A stretch of DNA of 64,000 bases from positions 1 to 64,000 of the forward strand of contig PXBF01000180.1 of assembly GCA_003567005.1 (NCBI GenBank). Direction: 5' to 3'. Each line of letters opens with the position of its first letter. Position 1 is the stretch's first letter. Positions 37,331 to 45,224 of the stretch are shown piece after piece. The translations under genes were made by a program, and so were the position numbers. Source of the DNA: PVC group bacterium. GTDB taxonomy: Bacteria; Verrucomicrobiota; Kiritimatiellia; UBA8416. Below the pieces are notes generated by a model. That model ran no database searches and was not told the DNA's origin. It worked only from the letters and a program-made list of their open reading frames with translations.

Positions 37331-38134
37331 ATGCTGGATACGTTAAAAACAATTTCTGAGCGTCGCGAACTGTTGGGGATCCTCATCATTCGCAATCTGA
37401 AGATACGTTATAAGGGCTCGATGCTAGGCTTTTTCTGGTCGTTATTAAGTCCGGCGCTGCTTATTATGATTTACGGGGTTTTTGCCGCGATCTTGCGGTT
37501 TAATGAGGGAAGGCCCCATTACCTCTTATTTCTTGTGACGGGGATCATTATCTGGCAATTCCTGAACATGTGCTTGAATGATTCGCTGCATGTCGTGTTA
37601 GGAAATGCAAATTTGGTGAAAAAGACGGCTTTTCCTCGGCTGATATTGCCACTTTCCATGGTTTTAGCGAATCTCATTAATTTTCTGTTAACGTTATTAG
37701 TGCTGATCCTGTTCTTGTTCGTCATGCGGATGCCGCTACCCGGGCTTGGAATGGTGCCTGTAGTGGTCATATGGCAGATGTTGTTGTGCCTCGGCTTGGC
37801 TGGAATATTATCGTCGGCGAATGTTTATATGCGTGATACGGAGCATATTCTAGGAGTCGGATCTCTCGCCTGGTTCTTCCTTTCACCCGTATTTTATCCG
37901 ATCGAATTGCAAATGGAGTTTTTGCCGGATCACTTGGGCTGGCTACCGTTTTTGAATCCCATGACGGGGATTTTGTATATCTACCGTCTGTTGTTGATGG
38001 GGGGAGAAATGCCCGATATTTTGGTCATTCCGGGGTGGTGGCTTTTGGTCTCAGTTGGGGTCTCGCTTGTCGTCTTTGCTGTAGGGTATGCCGTGTTTCA
38101 AAAATCGCAGCGTGCATTTGGAGATGTTTTGTAA
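37331..38134 (+). CDS. wzm: ABC-2 type polysaccharide export permease (Wzm-like)
   Basis: A 267-residue inner-membrane protein with about six hydrophobic spans. RNLKIRYKGSMLGFFWSLLSPALLIMIYGV is the coupling region and first span typical of Wzm/TagG permeases, shown here over residues about 20-48. LVKKTAFPRLILPLS and the FFLSPVFYPIE motif are further family marks. It forms the channel that exports a lipid-linked polysaccharide with the ATPase encoded next. AAGGAG lies five bases before the ATG at 37331, which decides this start over the ATG at 37283. Its TAA stop shares a base with the ATG of the ATPase gene (TAATG), so the pair is coupled. Confidence 0.92.
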   Translation: MLDTLKTISERRELLGILIIRNLKIRYKGSMLGFFWSLLSPALLIMIYGVFAAILRFNEGRPHYLLFLVTGIIIWQFLNMCLNDSLHVVLGNANLVKKTAFPRLILPLSMVLANLINFLLTLLVLILFLFVMRMPLPGLGMVPVVVIWQMLLCLGLAGILSSANVYMRDTEHILGVGSLAWFFLSPVFYPIELQMEFLPDHLGWLPFLNPMTGILYIYRLLLMGGEMPDILVIPGWWLLVSVGVSLVVFAVGYAVFQKSQRAFGDVL

Positions 38135-39336
38135 TGGGGAGCCAGGAACCGGAAATCGTAATTGCTGTGGATGGGGTTACCAAGTCCTTCAATCTGAGTG
38201 GCCGGACAGGAAGCCTGAAGGCACGCATATTGGAGCGCTTAACGGGGCGTCATAAGAAACGCACGTTCAAAGCGCTAGATGATGTAAGCTTTACGGTTAA
38301 GCGTGGCGAGACCTTAGGGATTATCGGCGCGAATGGTGCCGGGAAGAGTACGCTACTGGCACTGTTGACGGGAACGTTGTTCCCAACGCGCGGGACGATT
38401 TATACAGAGGGACAGATTTCTTCCCTGTTAGAGCTTGGCGCCGGCTTTCATCCTGATTTAACGGGCCGGGAAAACATCTATCTCTATGGTGCCATTATGG
38501 GGGTATCTCGTGCTCACATGGATTCGCGGTTTGAAGCAATCGTGGATTTTGCCGGGCTTCGGGATTTCATCGATCAGCCCGTTAAACATTACTCTTCCGG
38601 GATGTATGTGCGTCTGGGATTTGCTGTTGCTGTTGAGGTAAATCCGGACATTCTGCTGATTGATGAGGTGCTTGCCGTAGGTGACTCGTCTTTTCAGCGC
38701 AAGTGCCTGGAAAAAATGCGGGCTTTTCGTCGAGAGAAAAAAACGATGTTAATTATTTCGCATGATTTGCAGACGATTCAAGGGATTAGTGATCGGATTG
38801 TGTTGCTGGATAAGGGCAAGCTTCTGGGGAGCGGTTCTCCTGCCGAAATGATTGGTCAATATGAGGGCTTGGTGCGACAGACAGAATCGTCCGTGATCAA
38901 GCGGGAATGGGGGACCGGGGAAATTCGTTTGGAAGAAGTCGTTTTGCTCGATAAACATGGCAGCGCATCTGATGTATTTCATGCGGAGGAGGGGTTGCAT
39001 GTGCAGATCGACTATCGTGCGGTCCAGCGAATCGAGGAACCGGTATTCGGATATGCGATCAGTGATGCGGAAGGTCATCTCCTGCATGGAAGTAATACAC
39101 AATTGGCCGGCTTGGAAATTCCAGCTGTATCCGGAAGAGGAAAGCTATCACTCTCTGTAGGCCCGCTTCCGCTAGCGTCAGGAAACTATTTGTTATCTTG
39201 TTCCGTGCATTCCGCAGATCATCGACATAATTATCATCGTCTGGATCATGCCTTTCCATTCGGGGTGCTCAGTAGTGGAAAAGCTGCTGGGCCTGTGGAT
39301 ATTCCGGTTAAATGGGATTATGCGGCGGGCGGTTAA
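38134..39336 (+). CDS. wzt: ABC-type polysaccharide export ATPase (Wzt-like) with C-terminal sugar-recognition domain
   Basis: Residues about 45-250 are the ATPase: Walker A GANGAGKST (65-73), signature HYSSGMYVRLGFAVA, Walker B ILLIDEVLAVGD and a switch His in IISHDL. Residues about 270-400 form a beta-sandwich like the Wzt C-terminal domain (FGYAISDAEGHLLHGSNTQLAG), which in known systems reads the non-reducing end of the polymer before export. It drives export through the Wzm-like permease encoded just before it. No glycosyltransferases lie in the window, so the polymer is unknown; the downstream manC gene supplies GDP-mannose, which may feed its synthesis. Confidence 0.93.
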   Translation: MGSQEPEIVIAVDGVTKSFNLSGRTGSLKARILERLTGRHKKRTFKALDDVSFTVKRGETLGIIGANGAGKSTLLALLTGTLFPTRGTIYTEGQISSLLELGAGFHPDLTGRENIYLYGAIMGVSRAHMDSRFEAIVDFAGLRDFIDQPVKHYSSGMYVRLGFAVAVEVNPDILLIDEVLAVGDSSFQRKCLEKMRAFRREKKTMLIISHDLQTIQGISDRIVLLDKGKLLGSGSPAEMIGQYEGLVRQTESSVIKREWGTGEIRLEEVVLLDKHGSASDVFHAEEGLHVQIDYRAVQRIEEPVFGYAISDAEGHLLHGSNTQLAGLEIPAVSGRGKLSLSVGPLPLASGNYLLSCSVHSADHRHNYHRLDHAFPFGVLSSGKAAGPVDIPVKWDYAAGG

Positions 39337-39348
39337 GAAGGGGAGAAG

Positions 39349-40203
39349 ATGCGGAAAATAGCAGAGCGTGACGATGTACAGCATTTGATAGTATTGGAAT
39401 TGCAGGCTGACTTGGGCCCTGGTGATGCTACGACGGACGCTTTGGTGGATGCGGAGCAACGGGTTTCGGCGATTATCCTGACGCGGGAAGCTTGTGTGGT
39501 CTCTGGAATCGGTGTCGCTGTGACTGCCTTTAAGCATCTTGATTCGGATATGCATGTGGTGGCTGTGCAAAAAGACGGGGCGCTTGCACAAGCTGGCGAC
39601 GTATTGTTGCAATTGAAAGGGTCCGCCCGCGCAATCCTGAGTGCCGAACGCACAGCCCTTAATTTTATGCAGCGTATGTCTGGTATCGCCTCATTGACGA
39701 AACGGTTCGTGGATGCAGTGTCGCCTTTGCCGGTAAAGATCCTGGATACGCGCAAGACAACGCCGGGGCTGCGCTTGATTGAAAAATATGCAGTTGCATG
39801 CGGAGGGGGGCAGAATCATCGTTTCGGTTTGTATGATAAAGTGATGATTAAAGACAACCATCGACGTTTCTGGACCGGTGGGAAAACGTTGGCCGACGCG
39901 ATCCGTGCTGCTCGGGAAGCTTATCCGGATTTACCTATTGAAGTTGAAGTAGAAAATATGGAAGAGCTGCGGGATGCATTGCGGGCGCAACCGGATGAGG
40001 TTTTACTGGATAATATGCCTGAAGATCTGATGCGCTCCTGTGTGGCTCTGTGCAAGGGGATATGTCTAACGGAGGCGTCGGGGGGGATTACGCTGGATAA
40101 TGTACGAGCCGTAGCAGAAACGGGTGTTGACGCGATATCTTTAGGCTGTTTGACGCATGCCTTCCGATCGATCGATTTAACGCTTGAAATGGAGGCGCTG
40201 TGA
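39349..40203 (+). CDS. nadC: Nicotinate-nucleotide pyrophosphorylase (quinolinate phosphoribosyltransferase)
   Basis: At 284 residues it has normal family length. LGPGDATTDAL, AERTALNFMQRMSGIAS, ILDTRKTTPGLRLIEKYAVACGGGQNHRFGLYDKVMIKDNH in successive pieces, IEVEVENMEEL, and EASGGITLDNVRAVAETGVDAIS are the substrate-binding motifs of NadC. It makes nicotinate mononucleotide from quinolinate and PRPP for NAD. GGGGAGA precedes the ATG, 12 bases after the Wzt gene. The next gene starts within its stop codon (GTGA). No nadA or nadB is seen in the window. Confidence 0.96.
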   Translation: MRKIAERDDVQHLIVLELQADLGPGDATTDALVDAEQRVSAIILTREACVVSGIGVAVTAFKHLDSDMHVVAVQKDGALAQAGDVLLQLKGSARAILSAERTALNFMQRMSGIASLTKRFVDAVSPLPVKILDTRKTTPGLRLIEKYAVACGGGQNHRFGLYDKVMIKDNHRRFWTGGKTLADAIRAAREAYPDLPIEVEVENMEELRDALRAQPDEVLLDNMPEDLMRSCVALCKGICLTEASGGITLDNVRAVAETGVDAISLGCLTHAFRSIDLTLEMEAL

Positions 40204-40961
40204 GCCGCTGTCTCGCCATTGATGTAGGTAATACGAGTACGACCTTGGGTGTGGTGGATGGTCTACATGTGCTCGCGCATGGTCATGTGCCACGTGGGAT
40301 CGATGCCATCGATGAAGTATTGCGTTTGATGAATCGTTTCCAGCGGCGCCATTTCTTTGAGGGGGGGATATTGGGGTCTGTTGTGCCTGCTACGAATCGC
40401 CGATGGGAGAAATGTATCAAGGGGCATACTGGGCTATTGCCCTTGTTTCTAACGCACCAAACCCTTCTTCCCGTTGGTATTGATTATCCCCATCCAGGAA
40501 CGATTGGCGCCGACCGGCTCGCGAATGCCTGTGCTGCAGTTAAACTGTATGGCGCGCCCGTGATCGTGGCTGACTTCGGCACCGCGCTTACATTTGATGT
40601 GGTCAATGCTGCAGGAAAGTATTGCGGCGGTGTGATTGCACCAGGATTACCTTTGATGACTGACTATCTAGCTGAGCGCACGGCACTATTACCCTTGATT
40701 AGCCCGCGCGGAAGATGTGGCCGGATTGGACGTAGTACCGAGGGCGCCATGCGGATCGGTGCACGGATTGGCTATCGCGGTATGATTCGCGAGATTACGT
40801 CTTATTTACGGGAGCAGTCTGGTATGCAAAAGGCCGTTTGCTGCGCTACGGGCGGATTTGCCGGTTGGGTGTTGGAAAATGCCGGGATGGACTATCATGT
40901 TGACCCTGATCTGACACTAAAGGGGCTTGGTGTGGTTTACGATTTGAATGAGGTGAGATGA
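40200..40961 (+). CDS. coaX: Type III pantothenate kinase
   Basis: The 253-residue protein shows ASKHA-fold motifs of CoaX: AIDVGNTSTTLGVVDG at the N-terminus (phosphate-1), GILGSVVPATN, IDYPHPGTIGADRLANACAA (the GADR motif), VIVADFGTALTFDVV (phosphate-2) and VCCATGGFAGWV (adenosine motif). It catalyses the first step of coenzyme A synthesis. The start is a GTG at 40200 that overlaps the nadC stop codon, and its end overlaps the manC start in the same way, so nadC, coaX and manC are translationally coupled. Confidence 0.95.
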   Translation: MSRCLAIDVGNTSTTLGVVDGLHVLAHGHVPRGIDAIDEVLRLMNRFQRRHFFEGGILGSVVPATNRRWEKCIKGHTGLLPLFLTHQTLLPVGIDYPHPGTIGADRLANACAAVKLYGAPVIVADFGTALTFDVVNAAGKYCGGVIAPGLPLMTDYLAERTALLPLISPRGRCGRIGRSTEGAMRIGARIGYRGMIREITSYLREQSGMQKAVCCATGGFAGWVLENAGMDYHVDPDLTLKGLGVVYDLNEVR

Positions 40962-42037
40962 TGAAGAGATATGCGTGTATATTGGCGGGGGGACGCGGGG
41001 AACGGTTTTGGCCGATGAGTACGTTGAAGCGTCCGAAGCAGGTTTTGGCATTGGCGAGCGAGAAGCCGATGTTGCGAGAGGCTGTCGATCGGATAACAGA
41101 CTTAGTTCCTCCCGAACAAATATTAGTCATTACAAATACAAGTTTAGTGGAGGCGTGTCGGTCTGCGATTCCGCAGGTTCCAGCAGATAATGTCATTGGC
41201 GAGCCATGTGGGCGTGACACTGCTGCAGCTTGCGCATTGGCTGGTGCCATTGTCGCGAAGCGTGCGCCGGATGGTGTGCTTGCGATGCTTACGGCAGATC
41301 ATGTTATGCGCGATGGCAATCGCTTTCGCGAAGTGCTGCGGGCGTCATTTGACAAAGCAGAGCGCGAACCTGTAATCGTGACGCTTGGTATTAAACCGGA
41401 TTTTCCGAGCACGGGATTTGGATATATCGAATGTGGCGAGGGAAAGACCGAGAGTGGTGTGGTCTTCCGGCCAGCCAAGCGTTTTGTGGAAAAGCCGGAT
41501 CGGGAAACGGCTGAACGTTATCTTGAGACTGGAAGCTATCTTTGGAATGGCGGCATGTTTATTTGGAGTGTGCGTACGCTGCAAGATGCACTCAAGCGGC
41601 ATGTGCCGGCATTGGCGCAAATGGCTGAGGATATCATGCCATCGGTTGATGCCCCGGATTTTGTTAATGCCCTGCAAATGGCGTACGCACCATTGAGCCG
41701 GATATCCATCGATTATGCGGTCATGGAAAAGGCTGCCAATATTGTGACAGCAGAAAGTTCGTTTGGATGGCTAGATGTCGGCACATGGGCGGCGCTGGAA
41801 AAGTTGCATGAAAAAGATGCAACCGGAAACACGATTCTTGGCTTGGTGGAAGCATTCGATAGCGAGGACAACGTGGTGATCAGTAAAGATCGTTTGACAG
41901 CGTTGATTGGTGTTGAAAATCTCGTGGTCGTGCATGCTGGCGATGCCACCCTCATTTGTCCGAAGCATCGAACGGAAGAGGTGAAGCAGTTGGTGCAAGC
42001 TTTGTCTACGCGTGGGGATTGTGATGCTTTTTTATGA
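40958..42037 (+). CDS. manC: Mannose-1-phosphate guanylyltransferase
   Basis: A nucleotidyltransferase of 359 residues with CILAGGRGERFWPMSTLKRPKQ (split here: AGGRGERFWPMS is the GTP-binding motif), GEPCGRDTAAACALA, LTADHVMRD, PDFPSTGFGYIE, FVEKPDRETAERYL, YLWNGGMFIW and ISIDYAVMEKA. It makes GDP-mannose from mannose 1-phosphate and GTP. It has the short form without the phosphomannose isomerase domain. ATG codons at 40958 and 40961 are both usable. GDP-mannose is also the precursor of GDP-fucose and GDP-rhamnose-type sugars, so it may supply the polymer exported by the upstream Wzm/Wzt pair. Confidence 0.94.
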   Translation: MMKRYACILAGGRGERFWPMSTLKRPKQVLALASEKPMLREAVDRITDLVPPEQILVITNTSLVEACRSAIPQVPADNVIGEPCGRDTAAACALAGAIVAKRAPDGVLAMLTADHVMRDGNRFREVLRASFDKAEREPVIVTLGIKPDFPSTGFGYIECGEGKTESGVVFRPAKRFVEKPDRETAERYLETGSYLWNGGMFIWSVRTLQDALKRHVPALAQMAEDIMPSVDAPDFVNALQMAYAPLSRISIDYAVMEKAANIVTAESSFGWLDVGTWAALEKLHEKDATGNTILGLVEAFDSEDNVVISKDRLTALIGVENLVVVHAGDATLICPKHRTEEVKQLVQALSTRGDCDAFL

Positions 42038-42046
42038 GATGTCTGC

Positions 42047-42784
42047 ATGAGTCGGTTTCGGTTTACAGTTGCATATGATGGGACGGCATATGCCGGTTGG
42101 CAGATTCAGCCTCGGCAGGTTGCCATTCAGCAGGTCCTGCAAAAAGCCTTTTGCGACTTAACAGGGGAATCCATAAAGGTGCATGGGAGTGGTCGCACGG
42201 ATGCAGGCGTACATGCCGCTGGACAAGTGATTCATGTTGATGCGTGTTTTTCCGTGCCGCCTGTCGCTTACGTGCGGGCCCTGAATGTACGCTTGCCGCG
42301 AGACATTCGTATACTGTCTTGTGCGCAAGTTGATGATTCTTTTCATGCACGCAAATCTGCCCTTTCCAAGGAGTATCGTTATTTTATTTATCAGGCAGAT
42401 ATTATGTTGCCACATCTCCGCCTCTATCGTACGCATGTGCACAAGAAGCTGGATACGGAAGCCATGCAGCAAGCCCTTGCCATACTTGAGGGAACACATG
42501 ACTTTGCCGCTTTCAGTGCGAATCCGGATCGGGAAGTAGAGACAACCATTCGAACGATCTTTGAGGCTACCTTGCGAGAAGAGGGCCAAGACATTATCCT
42601 TTCTTTACGGGGGAATGGATTTCTTTACAAGATGGTACGAAGCATTGCAGGCTGGCTCATAAGAGTGGGGCAGGGTGATGCCAAATTTGCGGATACGCAA
42701 AGCATACTGGATTCGCGTGTCAGAACCGCGAAAGTGCCCACTGCTGCACCAGAGGGACTGTTTTTATGGAAAGTGCACTACTAA
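42047..42784 (+). CDS. truA: tRNA pseudouridine(38-40) synthase
   Basis: TruA motifs are in place: VAYDGTAYAGWQIQP, GSGRTDAGVHAAGQVIHVD with the catalytic Asp, ALNVRLPRDIRILSC, FHARKSALSKEYRYFIY, and GNGFLYKMVRSIAGWLIRVGQG. It isomerises uridines 38-40 in the anticodon arm. The length of 245 residues is normal. It lies nine bases after manC in the same direction and is the last gene of the run that begins at the Wzm gene. The 181 bases after it, up to the convergent glutathione peroxidase gene, show no gene and no clear terminator. Confidence 0.95.
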   Translation: MSRFRFTVAYDGTAYAGWQIQPRQVAIQQVLQKAFCDLTGESIKVHGSGRTDAGVHAAGQVIHVDACFSVPPVAYVRALNVRLPRDIRILSCAQVDDSFHARKSALSKEYRYFIYQADIMLPHLRLYRTHVHKKLDTEAMQQALAILEGTHDFAAFSANPDREVETTIRTIFEATLREEGQDIILSLRGNGFLYKMVRSIAGWLIRVGQGDAKFADTQSILDSRVRTAKVPTAAPEGLFLWKVHY

Positions 42785-42965
42785 ATGCAAACTGCTCATC
42801 CCAACACTGGGTATGCCAATATGATGCATGCTGAAGTTGGCACGAGGTTTACAATGCCGCTCGATCCTGCCCTCGCAGGGGCGCGGGAAGATGGACGATT
42901 GGTGGATTTATCTCATTATATTCTGCCTCTATACAAAACGGCTGAGACTCGGCTGGCTTATCACT

Positions 42966-43514
42966 CTATTGCAACAACTTTTCGATTGCTTGACGAAAAG
43001 CGGCATCACGGGGGGAAGTGCCAGAGCGGAAGCGTCTTTGAAGAACACCTTCTTGATCCACGATGAACTTTTCAAAATTCCAACGAATGACACCGGTAAA
43101 GTCGGGATTGTCGGCCGAAGTTAGATGGGCGAATAAGGGCGATTGGTTGCTACCACGCACATCGGTTAACGTCATGAGTTGAAAATCAACGCCAAAGTTT
43201 TCTTCACAATACGCTGCAATCGCCTCGTCTTCTTCGAGCTCCTGGCGTCCAAAGTTTCTGGACGGGAAGCCGATGACGACTACGCCTTTGTCGGCATAGT
43301 CCTTTTGCAGTTGTATTAAATCCGCAAACTGCCGTGCAAAACCACAACGAGAAGCAGTATTGACGATTACGAGAACCTTTCCTGCATACTGCTCCATGGA
43401 TATGTTTTCGCCTGTTATGGTTTCGGTTTCGAATTCGTGCACACTGTTTGCAGCTACGCTGTGAGATACGAGTAATGCTAACAGTGCAAAGGTAACGACG
43501 GCTGTATTTTTCAT
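42966..43514 (-). CDS. Exported glutathione peroxidase-like protein
   Basis: A signal peptide (MKNTAVVTFALLALLVSHSVAAN) precedes a thioredoxin-fold peroxidase of about 160 residues. Cys57 in NTASRCGF is the peroxidatic residue, and IRWNFEKFIVD supplies the usual Trp and Asn. The family motif FPCNQFG is replaced by FPSRNFG, so the second Cys and the conserved Gln are absent; other bacterial members show similar changes. It probably reduces peroxides in the periplasm, using a thiol donor that cannot be named. AAGGAG lies seven bases before the ATG. It stands alone on the minus strand between truA and mutY. The protein is expected to be thioredoxin- rather than glutathione-dependent, as is common for bacterial GPx proteins. 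Confidence 0.88.
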   Translation of the reverse strand: MKNTAVVTFALLALLVSHSVAANSVHEFETETITGENISMEQYAGKVLVIVNTASRCGFARQFADLIQLQKDYADKGVVVIGFPSRNFGRQELEEDEAIAAYCEENFGVDFQLMTLTDVRGSNQSPLFAHLTSADNPDFTGVIRWNFEKFIVDQEGVLQRRFRSGTSPRDAAFRQAIEKLLQ

Positions 43515-43568
43515 GGACGATCTCCTTCATTCATTCGTTTACACTTGATCGAGAACATAAATGATACC

Positions 43569-44759
43569 TTACGATGAACGTTCATCCTCGGCATTGTATT
43601 CGTTTGCAATAATACGTTGCGAGCGGGAGAGGGGTAATGTGTCTAAATCGTGCGCTGAGCACCATCTCCAATCAGGAGATGGAAGTTTAATGGCTGTTGC
43701 AAGTTCCATGCGATATACATGCAGCGTCTGGGTAAAATGCGTAAAGGCGTGCTCAACCCGTTGGTGTTTCTGTAGCTTGTTTGTCTGAGGTATATGCAGG
43801 GAGTTGGCCAGTGCTCGTGCAGCACGAGACGAAGATGTATGCGTCTTGTCCAGTGGCTGGGACGGAAATTTCCAAAGTCCTGCCAGTAGCCCTTTTTCAG
43901 GGCGTTGGCGCATCAATACCTTCTTGTTGCTCGAAATCAGCAAGACGACTTCGTGTCGATGGGGAACCGGATTTATCTTTTTTCGAAGAGGGATGATATC
44001 GGTCCATCTCTTTCTGTGGGCTATGCAATTGTTGCGTATGGGGCAATCGACGCAAGCTGGATTGCGGGGCAAGCACACGAGTGCACCAAGCTCCATCATG
44101 GCTTGGTTGAACAGGGACGCGTTGCATATTCGGGCGTATCGTATGAGATCAGCGCGCGCCTTATTACGCCACGCAGGTGTCGATATGTCTTCACGAATTC
44201 CGCGCAAGCGCGACCAGACCCGCATGACATTTCCATCGATGGCGGCTGCTGTTTGGCCGCATGCGATGCTGGCAACGGCTGCTGCTGTATAAGGTCCAAC
44301 GCCTGGCAAGGCAAGCCATTCCGCTTCTGTTTTGGGAAAATGTCCGTTTCTTTCGAAATGGATGATTTTAGCGGTCTGATGCAAGTTGCGCGCGCGGCTA
44401 TAATACCCCAAGCCTTCCCATGCTTTCAATACCTTTTCCAGTGGTGCATCGGCAAGAGATTGAACAGTGGGAAACTGTCCAAGAAAACGTTCGAAATATG
44501 GGATCACAGCCGTAACGCGTGTTTGCTGTAGCATGATTTCACTAACCCAGACTTTGTAAGGCGAAGGATCATCCCGCCATGGCATGGTGCGCTGGTGAAC
44601 GGAGAACCAATGGAGCAGATGTTGAATCCATAGAGGCGTCTTGCGGCTATGCGCTGGTGCTAGCGGATGGTTCGCTTTATTGGCTAGGGGGCTCTTACTT
44701 TGGGTATTTTCAGCAGGTGAGCGCTGGTGGGCATTCATGTTTTTTTGAGGCCTGATCAT
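43569..44759 (-). CDS. mutY: A/G-specific adenine glycosylase
   Basis: Helix-hairpin-helix DNA glycosylase with TMPWRDDPSPYKVWVSEIMLQQTRV (in parts), the LPGVGPYTAAAVASIACG hairpin motif, and AIDGNVMRVWSRL with the catalytic Asp. The iron-sulfur cluster motif C-x6-C-x2-C-x5-C is in CLPRNPACVDCPIRNNC. A C-terminal NUDIX-like domain (KVLMRQRPEKGLLAGLWKFPSQP) recognises 8-oxoguanine. It removes adenine mispaired with 8-oxoG. The start is uncertain: ATGs at 44759 and 44738 are both plausible, while the frame reaching 44894 runs through structured non-coding sequence. The N-terminal 40 residues before the family core are unusually long and polar. Confidence 0.94.
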   Translation of the reverse strand: MIRPQKNMNAHQRSPAENTQSKSPLANKANHPLAPAHSRKTPLWIQHLLHWFSVHQRTMPWRDDPSPYKVWVSEIMLQQTRVTAVIPYFERFLGQFPTVQSLADAPLEKVLKAWEGLGYYSRARNLHQTAKIIHFERNGHFPKTEAEWLALPGVGPYTAAAVASIACGQTAAAIDGNVMRVWSRLRGIREDISTPAWRNKARADLIRYARICNASLFNQAMMELGALVCLPRNPACVDCPIRNNCIAHRKRWTDIIPLRKKINPVPHRHEVVLLISSNKKVLMRQRPEKGLLAGLWKFPSQPLDKTHTSSSRAARALANSLHIPQTNKLQKHQRVEHAFTHFTQTLHVYRMELATAIKLPSPDWRWCSAHDLDTLPLSRSQRIIANEYNAEDERSS

Positions 44760-44887
44760 GGGCGAATCGCTCCAGCCCCAAAGGCGGGGGGACACGTATT
44801 GCGTACATTCCAGTGCAGTCCCGGGGGTGCCCCCAGATGATGCAGGATTGAAACTTGGGGATCTTGAAATTGGCTTGTGGTAGCGCG

Positions 44888-44915
44888 TTGGCAATGCCTC
44901 AACATCTTGTATATG
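44888..44915 (+). promoter_or_regulatory. Candidate sigma70-type promoter for an intergenic transcript
   Basis: TTGGCA at 44888-44893 (five of six to TTGACA) and TATATG at 44910-44915 (four of six to TATAAT) are 16 bases apart. A transcript would begin near 44922 and run toward the hairpin at 45066-45101. Confidence 0.35.
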
Positions 44916-44921
44916 AACATG

Positions 44922-45101
44922 AAGTTACAGCTTAGATAGCAAAGCACGAATCGGAGAGCGTTTACACGTCGCAGCATCCCAATGTTTTGCAACAGCGGCC
45001 CTGTTGAGAATCCAATACTTATGAAGAATAATTTTGGCAACATAATTTACCTTGGGTGTAAATCTGGGTGCATAAGTATCCTTACATGTATCACCCTTTT
45101 T
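44922..45101 (+). ncRNA. Candidate small RNA or long leader upstream of the exported protein gene
   Basis: A promoter-like element and an intrinsic-terminator-like hairpin frame about 180 bases with no good open frame. This could be a free small RNA, or the 5' leader of the gene at 45225 with the hairpin acting as an attenuator. No known RNA family was recognised. The evidence is only the two flanking signals. Confidence 0.25.
45066..45101 (+). terminator. Terminator-like hairpin not preceded by a gene
   Basis: GGGTG at 45066-45070 pairs with CACCC at 45092-45096, extended by ATA/TAT past a one-base bulge, with five T residues at 45097-45101. The only protein gene upstream, mutY, runs the other way, so the hairpin must serve an unlisted transcript or regulate the gene at 45225. 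Confidence 0.45.
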
Positions 45102-45224
45102 GAAGCAAGAGCAAAACTGTAGTCTTTTTGCATGCTGTAAGCGTACGGTGGTGTTTGACATTTGCGGTGGGATGTAGGAATCTGATTCTTATTGAAATCG
45201 TTGCAATACTACAAGGAGACAATC

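Larger units (their letters stand above)
44760..45224. other. 465-base gene-poor interval between mutY and an exported protein gene
   Basis: No convincing protein gene is seen. The left end holds nested palindromes: CCCC/GGGG at 44776-44789, GGGAC/GTCCC at 44789-44822 and GGGG/CCCC at 44823-44834. The centre has a promoter-like pair at 44888-44915, and the right part ends in a terminator-like hairpin at 45066-45101. The final 30 bases carry the AAGGAG ribosome binding site of the next gene. Confidence 0.5.

Noticed and set aside
42785..43066. Open frame of 93 codons beginning directly after the truA stop codon
   Set aside because: It runs into the glutathione peroxidase gene on the other strand, no ribosome binding site is seen, and the translation resembles nothing.
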